Source: Owenia fusiformis
Taxonomy: Eukaryota; Annelida; Polychaeta; Sabellida; Oweniidae
Direction: 5' to 3'
Length of the DNA: 60,000 nucleotides
NCBI GenBank assembly: GCA_903813345.2
Contig: CAIIXF020000012.1
Coordinates: 16,488,020-16,548,019 of the forward strand
This document shows positions 33,700 through 46,247 of this stretch, one piece after another (position 1 is the stretch's first letter; each line of letters begins with the position of its first letter). A program made the position numbers and the translations under genes. Under the pieces are notes generated by a model, which was not told where the DNA came from, ran no database searches, and worked only from the letters and a program-made list of their open reading frames with translations.

Positions 33700-34432
33700 T
33701 GTAATATCAATTTATTTGAATCAAAAGACTGAGTCAACACGCATCTACAATTGTTTATATGTTTTGTGTTTATTTGAGTGAAAAATACGATTTTCTTTTG
33801 ATGTTTTCAAATTGCCAAATTAGTTTATGCAACCTCAGCAATTGTTCTCCCGATTTTTTTATTGAAAGCTCAAAGTTGACCTTTAAATCCGAACTTACAA
33901 TTGGATGAATTGAATTGAATGTCAGGAGTGTTTCTTTGACTGAACTGAACTACCCTATACGGAGTAATCATACCAATTTCGAATGGCGCTGGTAATGCCA
34001 CGGCGCTTAAACCTGACTATGTCTGATCAGCAGCAGTAAGTTTATTTCTGGAAGTTCACCTTCACCTGCATAAAATTCCTTGATATTGCCTGTAATTATT
34101 GTTGTTGAACTTATTTATACCGTAAACCCATTCATTTCCCAATTTGAGTTGTAATTCTAGTCAAATCGGGAGCTTTTGATTCCTCGAGAAGAAGAGCAAT
34201 GGTTGTTGTAATAAAAGCATGTTTGGACGAGACATATGGAATGGGAATTACATTTATCCTGTTTAATGTCAGATATGTAGGGTTTTGATTGAATTATACA
34301 CCACTTGATTAAAAACACCCTTCAAATGAAATGAAAATTAGAAAAATAGTATGTTCATTGTTGTATATAGTATCTCAGAAGACTTTATCTGATTAAGTTA
34401 ATTCCTTGGGGAGAAACCTCTGACTACACCTG

Positions 34433-34842
34433 TCATGTTAACAACCTCTGACTACATTTTCAGGTTAACAGCCTCTGACTACATCTGTCATGTTAACAAC
34501 ATCTGACTACACCTGTCATGTTAACAACCTCTGACTACATATCCAGGTTAACAGGCTCTGACTACATCTGTCATGTTAAAAACATCTGACTACATCTATC
34601 AGGTTAACAACCTCTGACTACATATTCAGGTTAACAGGCTCTGACTACATCTGTCATGTTAAAAACATCTGACTACATCTATCAGGTTAACAACCTCTGA
34701 CTACATATTCAGGTTAACAGCCTCTGACTACATCTGTCATGTTAACAACCTCTGACTACATCTGTCATCGTTAACAATTTCTGACTACATCTGTAATGTT
34801 AACAACCTCTGACTACATCTGTCATGTTAACAACCTCTGACT
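34433..34842 (+). repeat. Minisatellite, about 28 bp, about 14 copies
   Basis: Units read GTTAACAACCTCTGACTACA plus TCTGTCAT, with TATCAGG and TATTCAGG variants. A unit fragment (TTTTAACAACCTCTGA) resumes at about 39655, on the far side of the 4.8-kb element, so the array was split by insertion. Confidence 0.9.
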
Positions 34843-35955
34843 AAATGAGAGGGAGTTGTTTGTAGAATGAATCGGGGGATTTTTTTCATGAATTTCGCTT
34901 ATGTTTTTCATCCCAAAAACATCAATACACTTTAAAACATTTTGTTTACTTTAAGATTACACCATGTAATCCAAAAATATATTTCTCGTTTTCAAAGATA
35001 ATCCATGGATTAACACCCAGGTATTTTTATTTTTCAAACTTCAGAGGGCTTGGAATCATTGATGCTCAACGCTTTTGAATACGATAAATGCTGTTTTAAA
35101 TAGGTTTTACGCATGCCAATAATTTCTCAAATTATGTAAGCTGAATGCATTCCATAATCCCTAGAATATTCTCTTGGAGGAATCCAATGGTAGTTCCAAG
35201 CAGATTTTTAGATGGCAGGTAAGTAAATTCTTCAGTACTCGCCTTATTGGGTTGAGTTAGTTTATATTCAAAAATTATATATGATTCTGTAAAGATGTCA
35301 GTGTGGATGCTATATAGATTGCACACGTATGGTAAGCTGTATAATCCTATATTATGTAACACAAGTACAGTTTTGGTGGACATGATTGTGACTGAGTGAG
35401 AGATTAAACTCTTTAAGGTAGTTCTGCATGTTGATAATTTTTACTAATTTTGGTGATGAATAAATTATCTGATAATTATAAATTGGGCAATATTTTTGAC
35501 ATTTTAAGTGGATATAAAGAATTATGGTAACATACACCATGGACCATGCATACACATACAATTACAAATGTGAAAATATTGTCCCTTTCATTGATTATCG
35601 GTATTTATAATCATGAAAATTAGTGAAAAATATCGAGACATATCTACCTTAAAATCAGATTGGCTTACAAGTACCCTAAGCTATTTTCAAGTCTTGTCTG
35701 GAATATGTTTCATGGGATTTTTCCCCCTTGGAACTGTCTTATATCACATATTGCATGAAAAGGATTTAATGCCATGGCTTAATGAGTTGTGGAATGATTG
35801 CACTAAGGATGTCTTGAGTGTAGCTGCACAAAAATGCAAAGTCCAGGACAAATAACATGAGTGGATGAAATAATAACAATAATGTGATAATTATCAATTA
35901 TTATTTTCACATTTTTATTGCAAGAAAATCTTTTTGCAAGGGTTTCAAAGGTTGA

Positions 35956-37685
35956 AATATCAGCGTTATAGATGAATCCCAAGCGGGATCGAGACCAGGG
36001 TACAGTACAGTTGATAACATTTTCACTTTGTCAGCAATGACCCAGAAACATTTGACAACACCAGGTGGAAGGTTCTATTGCATTTTTATTGATTTTTCTA
36101 AAGCGTTCGATAATATACCCCACCGCCACCTATTTTATAAAATGATGACTACAGGTATCCATGGTAACGTGTTAAAACTATATCAATCAATGTATAGTAA
36201 ACTTCAATGCTGTGTTAAATGCGAGATAAATGTAAATATAGAGCAAGATACCCATACTATTAAACATGTAAAAGGAGTTACAAATTTTTTTCCATGTACA
36301 AAGGGTATATTTCAAGGTGATTCTCTCAGCCCAACGTGGTTCATTATGTATGTAAACTCATTTTTTAACATGCTGAGGGAACAAAACTGCCAAGGAATCC
36401 ATATTGTAGAAGGATCCCCTAATATAATGGCATTGTGTTATGTGGATGACTTAAATTGTTTAGGTAACACTGTACCAAATGTGCAAAAACAACTTGATAC
36501 CTTAGGTAGCTTTTCACGTAAATGGGGAATGAAAGTAAATTTATCCAAAACAAATGTGATGGTGTTCAGGAATGGTGGCCCACTCAGGCACAATGAAAAC
36601 TTTTATTTTGAAGGAGCAGAGATAGAACAAATATCATATTATAAATATCTAGTTATACTATTTTCCACAAGACTCTCCTGGTCTCCAGCTAAAAGTCAGC
36701 TTGTTTCACAAGCAAAGAAATCGATTATTTTACTCAAACAACTTAACCAAAAGTGTGGAAGAATACCACTTAAACTTATGTTCTCTCTGTTTGATGCCAT
36801 GGTAACACCCATCTTGTGCTATGGTTCAGAGATGTGGGGATATGAATGGTGTAACGTAATTGAATGTACACAAGCTCAATTTTGTAAATATTATATAGGT
36901 GTGGGACCACAATCAAATGATGCAGCAGCATTAGGCGAATGTGGCAGACTTCCACTTTGTACCACTTATATGCTTAAAACCATAAAATACTGGATAAAAT
37001 TAACAGAAATGCCTAACCATAGACACCCTAAATCATGTTATACAATGCTTTATCAACTGGATCAATCGGGAAAAACAACTTGGGCATCAAAAATCAAATA
37101 TTTGCTTTTTTCACTGGGTTTTGGACATGCATGGTTTGAGCAAAGTGTAGGGAACCAATTATATTTTATTTTTATATTTAAGCAAAGACTTCAGGATATG
37201 TACAGCCAAGCTTGGCTAGGGAAACTCAGGGAAAGCCCCAAATTATATACATACAGGCAATTTAAAACCATTTTAGAGCCTGAATTTTATTTATTATGTA
37301 ATTTAGAATATAGATGTATTAAAGCTCTAGCAAAATTTAGAGTTTCGAACCACTGTTTTGAAATTGAAACGGGAAGACACCGTAATATTGTAAGAGACAA
37401 TAGAATGTGTAAATATTGTACCATAATAATAGAGGATGAGTACCATGTAATGTGTAAGTGTCCTAGATACCATAATATTAGATTAAGTCTCGACATCACG
37501 TTTCTAGAAAATTACAGTACATATCAATTCATCCAATTGATGAAAACAAAAAATGCTATCCTCCTAAAGAAGTTATCACTATTAATTATTGAAGCAACCA
37601 ATATTAAACTATTGTAAACATATTATGTACACAATGGGCCAGAGGCCTTATATGAAATAAAATCTTATTATTATAAAAAAAATAT
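35956..37685 (+). mobile_element. 5'-truncated LINE (non-LTR retrotransposon) with reverse transcriptase ORF
   Basis: The RT frame is open from about 35956 to the stop at 37615-37617. The first recognisable block is ESQAGSRPGYSTVDN, the usual first RT motif, which precedes the TTG codon at 36028. Counting from there: IDFSKAFD (21-28, catalytic Asp), GIFQGDSLSP (93-102), YVDD (138-141, catalytic Asp pair) and a C-terminal zinc-binding CxxC...H...C motif (about 461-478). The endonuclease and N-terminal RT parts are missing; a TGA at 35953 closes the frame. After the stop come AATAAA (37656-37661) and an A/TA-rich tail to about 37690. No frameshift breaks the remaining frame, suggesting fairly recent insertion. 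The clade is not assignable by eye. Confidence 0.88.
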
Positions 37686-38100
37686 ATATATATATATTGT
37701 GCTGGCTCTATTTGGCTGGAGTTCAATCACATTGTACATTATAATGAACATAATAAATAAAACCATGAATGTTGCTCATAAATCAAACTGGAAACACAAT
37801 CTTCATCAACATCAATTATGGATGGAAAGGCAGTACTTATTTATGAGACATAAATTATTGTAATTGTATGATATCGTATTTGTGATTTGAATATACACTG
37901 TGATATTTGAGAAAAAGAATGTTTTGTTTTAGTTTCATTGCAATTTATAACCCTAATATCTTAAAGCCAGAATCCTCCCTTGTCTTCCAATTTTCTAATA
38001 ACCTCAGAAGTTCCTACTATTTAAAAAATACAATTTTCCATGATCATTTTTATGTCATCACCACAAGTGGTGACATATTGTTATGGTCTCAAACTTTTTT

Positions 38101-38170
38101 GTGGACGGTGTTCAGTGATTGGTGTTTATCATTTGGCAGTTGGTGTTTGGCAGTTGGTGTCTGTAACAAA
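38101..38170 (-). repeat. Dispersed TTGTTACAGAC repeat, copy 4 (inverted)
   Basis: On the minus strand it reads TTGTTACAGACACCAACTGC, then CAAACACCAACTGCCAAATG and AACACCAATCACTGAACACC. The rest of 37690-39325 shows no gene. Confidence 0.5.
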
Positions 38171-41100
38171 TGGCAGTTGTTGACATTTTGCATGTGAATG
38201 CCTTGTCTTATAATGTAGCCAACTGCAATGGATGTAAAACGGATACAGTTAACTAATACATTTCTTGGCATCAATTTAAATCATATGCTAATTTTAAATG
38301 AAAATGCCTTTTTTCATGTTTTACCACTCATAAATGCCATAATATCTCGATGTCACATTCAGGAAAATATGGCTATCAACAAGTTTTGAATTCTTACAAT
38401 CCTGGAAGTTGTACATGTAAGCATACACATCTGTCAGTTCAGTTTATGTGTAAAAGTTAATCCCCTAAGCCTTAATACCTGATGCATGAAATATTATGGA
38501 TGAGTTACATAATACTGTATAACATGAAATATTGCCGTGGATATAAAGTTGCCGATTGCCGAATGTAAAACAGAAACGGCAACATAAAATTCGGAAATAT
38601 AATTAAGTAATTGAACATCGATCTTAGTGGGCGATAATATGGTAGTTGTCTAATGTGTGTCAACTTACTGTAATAGGGTAATTTTCTAACGAGTATCAAC
38701 TTACTATACTTTAACAAAAATCATAAATAAAATACGATAAAACTGAAGCTTTATTCCCTAGCATAAAATTACAATAAAAAGTTAATAATAAAAATGTTGC
38801 AGTAAAATGCATGCAGTAAATTTTATACAATATTAAATGGATTGTCATGTTAAAAAGTTAAAATGTCAAAAGATCTAATTGTATCCAAGAGCTTTGGAAA
38901 TCCCAGTATTAAAAGTTTTTAATCCCGATATTAAAAGTTTTTAATCCTGGTATTAATTGTCCTGGGTCATTCAAATGCGAGTAATCACTCAAATTGTCAC
39001 TCATAATGTCAGGATGTCAGGTTTTCTGAGTCAGTCAAATGAAGGTGATTAAAATTCAGTCAGCTTAGCAATATTTTATTTGGCTTTACATTAAGGGGTG
39101 TCAGGTCGGCAAACTTTTATTCGGCAATAACAATTTTAATCCAATTCGGAAAATAAAGCACCCGGATTTAATACATGTTATACAGTATGTACTTGTGCTA
39201 TTTAGGTTAATGTGCTGTTTCACCAGATTTGACTGACATCTTTAAATAACAACAATTTGATTTGATGATCAGACAGCAACAAAACATATTAAGTGGCCAA
39301 GACAAAAGAATGTTATATGATAGGCATTCTAGGGATTAAGAAATGCATTCAGCTTACATAATTTGAGAAATTATTGGCATACGTAAAACCTATTTAAAAC
39401 AGCATTTATCGTATTCAAAAGCGTTGAGCATCATTGATTCCCAGCCCTCTGAAGTTTGAAAAATAAAAATACCGGGGTGTTAATCCATGGATTATCTTTG
39501 AAAATGAGAAATATATTTTTGGATTACATGGTGTAATCTTAAAGTAAACAAAATGTTTTAAAGTGTATTGATGTTTTTTGGATGAAAAACATAAGCGAAA
39601 TTCATGAAAGAAATCCCCCGATTCATTCTACAAACAACTCCCTCTCCTTTGTCATTTTAACAACCTCTGATTTTCAATGACTTCGTCAACAATTCATGAT
39701 TAATTACATGAACAGAGTAATCTCATAGAATTTCATTTTAAGAACTTCACAATGGCAACTTTTATCTCGAAAGTGTGTTTTTAAATCTTCTATTGAAGAA
39801 AACTGCTCGTCTGATTTACTTTGCATTTGTACAGTGTTGGTTATTTTCAGAAAAATGTTTTATTTAGCATCATTAGTATAGTAGGAACAAGGGGTTCCCA
39901 TGCACCCATAAGGTGTGAATAAGTTACATACATTTTTGTAATCCCTAGGGTGTCTATTGAATGAATTCATTTGTTAACATTGCCAACTAATGTCCCATAG
40001 TACTTTTATGGCGGCATTCAGTTACCATGGTTACGCATCTTTAGACATCTTACCTTGGTATCTTAAATCATTTGTAGCTCTGTCATTATTTGGTCTATAG
40101 AAATGATATTGGTACCAAATTAAACCTCGTTAAATTTCCAATAAATTTCTGATATTCAATTATGCAAATTATCTAATTTGCATAAATTATGACGTCATCA
40201 ATCTATTTTTGGTTCAGAATTTCCAACTATAGCAACGTATCTATTAGAACTGAGGCCGTATGGCAAAATTTCTGAAAGGTTTTGTCCTTTATTCTATTAG
40301 TAGAAGGTATAAGCAACATAAAAGTGAAAACAGATTCAAAATTGAATCAGTATTACGAAAGTTATGTAACTTTCGAGGCAGCTATCGTGAATGTCATTAT
40401 TTGACAATAATATACATACGTCTTACCTTGGAGTCTTGAATCAATGTAGCTTCGCCATTATTTTGTCTATAGAGATGATATTGGTATCTGATTAAACCTT
40501 ATTAAATTTACTATATGGTTACAATATTAAGTTATGCAAATTAGCTAATTTGCATTGATTGTGACGTCATCAATCCATTTTTTGTTCAGAATATCGTAGT
40601 ATAGCAACATTCTATTAGAACTGAGGCCGTATGACAGAATGTGTGCATAGTTTTGTCCCTTATTCGATGAGTGGAAGATATAAGCAACATTAAAGAGACA
40701 ACAAATCTTCAAAATTGGATCAGAATTAACAAAATTATCCAGCTTTGGAGGCAGCTACTGTGAACGTCATTGTTTGACAATTATAAAAAGAACATTAAAT
40801 TAACAAAAAAAAAAGTAACAACCATAGGCTAGTTGTTTCAATCTTATTGAGTAAAAATGTGCATGTATTGAACTGAACTAATAAGTATGTGGAAAGGTTA
40901 CATGCATTTTGACTATCATTCACAGGGGTCAAAACGGTTATCTCGACCCTGTATATTAAAGATCCAATCTTATTATTTACCATGCACTTTCAATGATTCA
41001 TATAAATAGTATACATATAGCATCTGAAGTATATAGCATGATTAGAAGTGAAGATGATTCATCATATGGTTTATGTAATATTTCTAACATTTCAGATGCT

Positions 41101-41309
41101 ATGGTAACATCACTTGATAATGAGGTTTTAACATTTCACGTTCTTAATGAGTTAAAAGGAAGTTATTCTCCCTTTGCTTTAGAGATAAATAGTCGCATGA
41201 ATTTGTTTAGAAAAATTATAACTTAATTAATTTAACTCCCCCCCCCCCTGACAGCCCCCATATTTGAAGATTTTGGTGAAACCTGGCAAAATACATTAAT
41301 TATTAGGTT

Positions 41310-43290
41310 CCAGAAGCTATATGATGGCCCCCAGTGGCCCCAAGAATCTATACAGGGGCCCCAAGTGGCCCCCAGAAGCTATACTGTGCTCCCCAGAAGC
41401 TATATGTTAGCCCCCAGAAGCTGAATAGTGGCCCCCAGGAGCTAAACAGTGGCTCCCAGAAGCTATACAGGAAACCCTGTGGCCCCCAGGAACTATACGG
41501 TGGCGCCCAGAAGCTATACAGGGGCCCCCAGTAGCCCCAAAAAGCTATACGCTATACCCATGGCCTACATGGGGGCCCCCAGAAGCTATACTATGGCCCC
41601 CAGAAGCTATACAAGGGCCCCCAGAAACTATACTATGGTCTCCAGAAGCTATATGGTGGCCCCCAGTGGCCCTCGGAAGCTATATGATGGCCTCCAGAAG
41701 CTAATTAGTGGCCCCCAGGAGCTATACGGTGGCTCCCAGAAGCTATACAGGGGACCCCAGTGGCCCCAAGAAGCTACATGATGGCCCCAAGAATCTATAT
41801 GATGGCCCCAAATGGCTCCCAGAAGATGTGAAGGGCCCCAGTAGCCCCTAGAAGCTATACGGTGGCCCCCAGTGGCCCTCATAGGCTATATGATGGCCCC
41901 CAGAAGCTAGACAATGGCCCCAAGAATCTATATGGTGGCCCCCAATGGCTCCCAGAAGCTATAAAGGGCCCCCCAGTAGCCCCTAGAAGCTATACGGTGG
42001 CCCTCAGTGGCCACGAAAGCTATATAGTGGCCCCCAGAAGCTATACAGGGGCCCACAGTAGAGGTGTCAAGTATTAACCGGTTAACCGGTTAACCGCCGA
42101 TAATGCCTTGAGCGGTCTGAGTTTTTATGGGCGGTTAGTTGACCGTGTATAATTCTGTTATTTCCCGCGCTTATTTTGCATGCTAATCCGTAAGGTTTTA
42201 TGGTGTCAGTTTCACGTAAGCTACTCATACATGTCATAAGTCCCATAACTCCTTACAAACATCCAATCAGCAACTTTAATCCCTGCCACATTGCTTTCCC
42301 GCGCTTACTTTGCATTTTAATCTGTTTGTTTTTCAAACGTCAGTTTCATGTGAGCTACTCATACATGTGATAGGTCCGATAATTCCTTACAAACATCTAA
42401 TCAGCAACTTTAATCCCTGCCACATTGCTTTCCCGCGCTTACTTAGATAGAATAGCGTAAAGCTTGACGAACGTAAAAAATAAACGCCGATATATCATTT
42501 TTCCATTTTTTCAACTTTCAAGATCGAAGATGAAGATTTCATTTGAAATTATAAGTTCAAATTTCCCGCCGGTTAACCGACTTTAACCGGTAAAAAACCC
42601 CGGTTAACCGGTTAATGCTCAAGCGGTTAATTGACACCACTAGCCCACAGTGGCTCCCAGAAGCTATACGATGGCCCCCAGAAGCTATGCAAGGGCCTGC
42701 AGAAACTGTACTGTAGCCCCCAGAAGCTAATTAGTGGCCCCCAGTGGCTCCCAGAAGCTATAAGGTGGCCCCCAGAAGCTATGCAAGGGCCCGCAGAAAC
42801 TATACGGTAGCCCCCATAAGCTATACGATGGCCTCCAGAAGCTATACAGTGTCCCCCAATGGGCCACCATATAGCTTTGGGGGCCACCGTATAGCTTCTA
42901 GGGGCTACTGGGGGCCCTGTATAGCTTCTGGGAGCCATTGGGGGCCATCATATAGATTCTGGGGGCCATCGTGTAGCTTCTGGGGGCTGCTGTATAGCTT
43001 CTGGGGGCCATCGTATAGCTTCTTGGGGCCACTGGGGTTCCCTGTATAGCTTCTGGGTGCCACCATATAGCTCCTGGGGGCCACTAATTAGCTTCTGGGG
43101 GCCATCATATAGCTTCTGAGGGCCACTGGGGGCCACCATATAGCTTCTGGAGACCACAGTATAGTTTCTGTGGGCCCTTGTATAGCTTCTGGGGGCCATC
43201 GTATACCTTCTGGGGGCCACTTGGGGCCCCTGTATAGATTCTTGGGGCCACTGGGGGCCATCATATAGCTTCTGGGGGCTTCTGGAACCT
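41310..43290. repeat. Inverted minisatellite core, AGAAGCTATA / GGCCCCCAGTGG units
   Basis: The plus-sense half repeats CCCCCAGAAGCTATACGGTG-type units. From about 42861 the sense flips to TATAGCTTCTGGGGGCCA. A hAT-type MITE (42059-42642) splits the plus-sense half. Long open frames here arise from the unit length. Confidence 0.9.
42059..42642. mobile_element. hAT-superfamily MITE, 584 bp, perfect 8-bp target duplication
   Basis: GCCCACAG flanks both sides (42051-42058 and 42643-42650). The ends TAGAGGTGTCAAGTATTAAC and inverse of TAGTGGTGTCAATTAACCG are imperfect TIRs followed by AACCGGTTAACCGG palindromes. The interior has a ~145-bp tandem duplication (about 42160-42305 and 42295-42440, starting TTTCCCGCGCTTA). 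Confidence 0.92.
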
Positions 43291-45097
43291 AATAATTAAT
43301 GTATTTTGCCAGGTTTCACCAAAATCTTCAAATATGGGGGCTGTCAGGAGGGGGTTAATCAAGTTATAATTTTTTTAACAAATTCATGTGACTATTTATC
43401 TCTAAAGCAAAGGGAGAATAACTTTCTTTTAACTCATTAAGAACGTGAAATGTAAAAATCTCATTATCAAGTGATGTTACCATAGCATCTGAAATGTTAG
43501 AAATATTACATAAACCATATGATGAATCATCTTCACTTCTAATCATGCTTTATACTTCAGATACTTTAAGAATCAAGAATATGAAGAATATGATGAAAAT
43601 CAGACTATATGTATACTATTTATATGAATCATTGAAAGTGCATGGTAAATTATAAAATTGGATCTTTAATATACAGGGTCGAGATAACCGTTTTGACCCC
43701 TGTGAATGATAGTCAAAATACATGTAACCTTTCCACATACTTATTAGTTCAGTTCAATACATGCACATTTTTACTCAATAAGATTGAAACAACTATGGTT
43801 GTTACTTTTTTTGTTAATTCAATATTCTTTTATAATTGTCAAACAATGACGTTCACAGTAGCTCCCTCCAAAGCTGGATAATTTTGTTAATTCTGATCCA
43901 ATTTTGAAGATTTGTTGTCTCTTTAATGTTGCTTATATCTTCCACACATCAAATAAGGGACAAAACTATGCACACATTCTGTCATACGGCCTCAGTTCTA
44001 ATAGATAATGTTGCTATACTAGGATATTCTGAACCAAAAATGGATTGATGACGTCACAATTAATGCAAATTAGCTAATTTGCATAACTGAATATTGTAAC
44101 CATATAGTAAATTTAATTAGGTTTAATCAGATACCAATATCATCTCTATAGACCAAATAATGGCGAAACTACATTGATTCAAGACTCCAAGGTAAGATGT
44201 ATGTATATTATTGTCAAATAATGACATTCACGATAGCTGCCTCGAAAGTTACATAACTTTCGTAATACTGATTCAATTTTGAATCTGTTTTCACTTTTAT
44301 GTTGCTTATACCTTCTACTAATAGAATAAAGGACAAAACCTTTCAGAAATTTTGCCATACGGCCTCAGTTCTAATAGATACGTTGCTATAGTTGGAAATT
44401 CTGAACCAAAAATAGATTGATGACGTCATAATTTATGCAAATTAGATAATTTGCATAATTGAATATCATAAATTTATTGAAAATTTAACGAGGTTCAATT
44501 TGGTACCAATATCATTTCTATAGACCAAATAATGACAGAGCTACAAATGATTTAAGATACCAAGGTAAGATGTCTAAAGATCCGTAACCATGGTAACTGA
44601 ATGCCACCATAAAAGTACTATGGGACATTAGTTGGCAATGTTAACAAATGAATTCATTAAATAGACACCCTAGGGATTACAAAAATGTATGTAACTTATT
44701 CACACCTTATGGGTGCATGGGAACCCCTTGTTCCTACTATACTACATGGTCTGTCTTTCACCCCATGTATATAGAAATGACACAAAATCAATATCGCGTC
44801 GACTTTGAAGGGACAGACTGCATAATGGTAAGATAGTACAGAACTCAACTCACTGTTGAGATGTGATGGTGTAAAGTTGTAAAACAGGAATGTACAGAGA
44901 AAATCATAATTTTTTCGCCCTAATTCCGTTTTTTCATTTTATTTTAATGCAAGTTGAAAAAAAGTCATTTTAATTTCATCATCACATATCACTCAAAGCT
45001 TTAAACCACAACATACACGCTTAAAAACGTTTTTTCATGAAATAGATCTCGGAGCTGACATTTTCAAATGTATGGTTTTACACTTCTCACTGTGTCA

Positions 45098-45669
45098 CAA
45101 AGGTCCATGTGCAGTATGACAAGTGGTTTTAGACGGTCATACCTATCACCAGGAGTACTTCCTGGTCATAAATACAGTGGTTTTTGGTAAAACAATATGT
45201 TCTCTTTCAAGTGAAGTTCCCATGATAGTAAAATATCAATCTGAAAAATTATGGTTTAGGACCCCACCTTGGCACTTTTTTAAAAATGTTAGGCTTATTT
45301 TCTAAAAAGAGGATCTTGTTTTTCTCAATTTAAACATATCAAAAGTTTCTTATACACTATATTATCAATTTCTGAAAAGGGGGTGGGTATTGAAATGCGT
45401 TAAAGTTAGAAACCACATATCCATGTTATTTTCCCATAGGGAAAACTCGTGCTATCCATTGTTTTCAGCATAACTTTGGTCATCGAAAATTGATATCTTC
45501 AAAACTAGACTTTCAACCCCATTCTACTTTTGAAGAAGTTTTAGACCCATTGTTGAATAATCTTTTCATGCAATAAAAATCAGAGAAAGAAGATCCTCTT
45601 TTGAGTAAATAGGTTTTACTTACTTACTTTTGTCTAAAATCACTTGCCATACTGCACATGGACCTTTTG
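45098..45669. mobile_element. MITE, 572 bp, TIR CAAAGGTCCATGTGCAGTAT
   Basis: The left end CAAAGGTCCATGTGCAGTAT is repeated in inverse at 45641-45669. A second internal inverted pair (AGAGGATCTTG near 45308, AAGATCCTCTTTT near 45590) lies closer to the right end. No target duplication or ORF is supported. Confidence 0.65.
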
Positions 45670-45739
45670 ATTTTGGATACACTTACGGCTGGTCTGGCAT
45701 TTGGCAAAGAGGGTTATGTAAAAAGCAAACATTAAAACG

Positions 45740-45822
45740 CAGGGGCGTAGCCAGCTTTCAATCAGAGGGGCGGGGTGCGATCGCCAAAATCGCGATCGCA
45801 GCCCCCCCCGCCCCCGCCTATG
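45740..45822. mobile_element. Short hAT-like MITE relic
   Basis: CAGGGGCGTAGCCAGC at the left, a weakly inverse CCCGCCTATG at the right, and AAACG on both flanks (45735-45739, 45823-45827). The right TIR is poor. Confidence 0.4.
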
Positions 45823-45971
45823 AAACGTGTTGCTTTTCGCTTTAGTTACATCTCACTGCTAGCTATCCGACGGGAGGAGATTAACCATAATTCATAGTTG
45901 ACCTTATAATTATCTCTTCTTTGCACCACTTTCGTTTGATGCAAACTTTCCATCATCTGTTAATAATATGA

Positions 45972-46241
45972 ATTATCCTACACTTAGTGTACTAAATGTA
46001 TAATAACATTAAAAAATAAATTTGATATTTATTGGCAAAATGAATAACCGGAGGATATCGTGACGATACACTCCGGGCGGAGGATATCGTGACGATATAC
46101 TCCGGAAAACCCAATATGCGGAGGATATTGTGACGATATACTCCGCTTGTTGACTTCCCGCCAAATTGACTCCATTTGGCATGAAATTCATTTTGCAATG
46201 ATATTATACATTTAGTACACTCCTTGTAAGTGTAGGATAAT
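45972..46241. mobile_element. MITE with three internal palindromic modules
   Basis: The ends TTATCCTACACTTAGTGTAC and inverse enclose three copies of a 27-bp imperfect palindrome beginning CGGAGGATATCGTGACGATA at about 46051, 46078 and 46119. It lies about 330 bp upstream of CAP gene 2. Confidence 0.65.
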
Positions 46242-46247
46242 AAGAAC

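Larger units (their letters stand above)
33050..33780 (+). repeat. Tandem repeat 3' of CAP gene 1 (units about 68-73 bp)
   Basis: Repeated blocks share AATATCAATTTATTTGAATC, AAAAGACTGAGTCAACACGC and AAGTGTTTATCTGTTTTGT. A shorter variant with ATTTCATTCATAAGATTGTG occurs twice near 33150-33240. The array is interrupted by the MITE at 33398-33699. Confidence 0.8.
34843..39650. mobile_element. 4.8-kb long-TIR transposon-like element
   Basis: Arms of about 325 bp (34843-35169 and inverse 39325-39650) begin AAATGAGAGGGAGTTGTTTG on the left and AAAGGAGAGGGAGTTGTTTG on the right. They are inserted in the 28-bp minisatellite. The interior holds a LINE fragment (35956-37685) and otherwise no recognised transposase. 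An 80-codon ORF at 35613-35855 is unassigned. The MITE in intron 4 of the beta-lactamase-like gene is an internally deleted relative. Confidence 0.75.
39874..44744. mobile_element. Giant foldback element, 4.87 kb
   Basis: The outer ends TAGTATAGTAGGAACAAGG (39874) and its inverse (to 44744) start inverted arms that match over about 1.4 kb of unique sequence (39874-41300 against 43290-44744) with small differences. The arms then continue into inverted minisatellites (41310-42860 in one sense, 42861-43290 in the other) meeting near 42860. There is a 3-bp CAT at each side as a weak target-duplication candidate. No transposase is seen. Each arm has one small matching ORF that shows no sign of selection. 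This resembles the Foldback/Galileo architecture of long TIRs with internal tandem repeats, but I cannot assign a superfamily. Confidence 0.85.

Noticed and set aside
41334-43220. Several 60-110 codon frames rich in P, R, S, Y
   Set aside because: They follow the minisatellite unit length in both orientations and carry no independent signal.
40993-43546. Matching small ORFs in both arms of the foldback element (77 and 60 codons)
   Set aside because: Over the best-aligned stretch, the differences I can see between arms all change the amino acid (V/I, L/F, G/E, R/H, F/L, R/K) and none is silent, so there is no sign of protein-level constraint.
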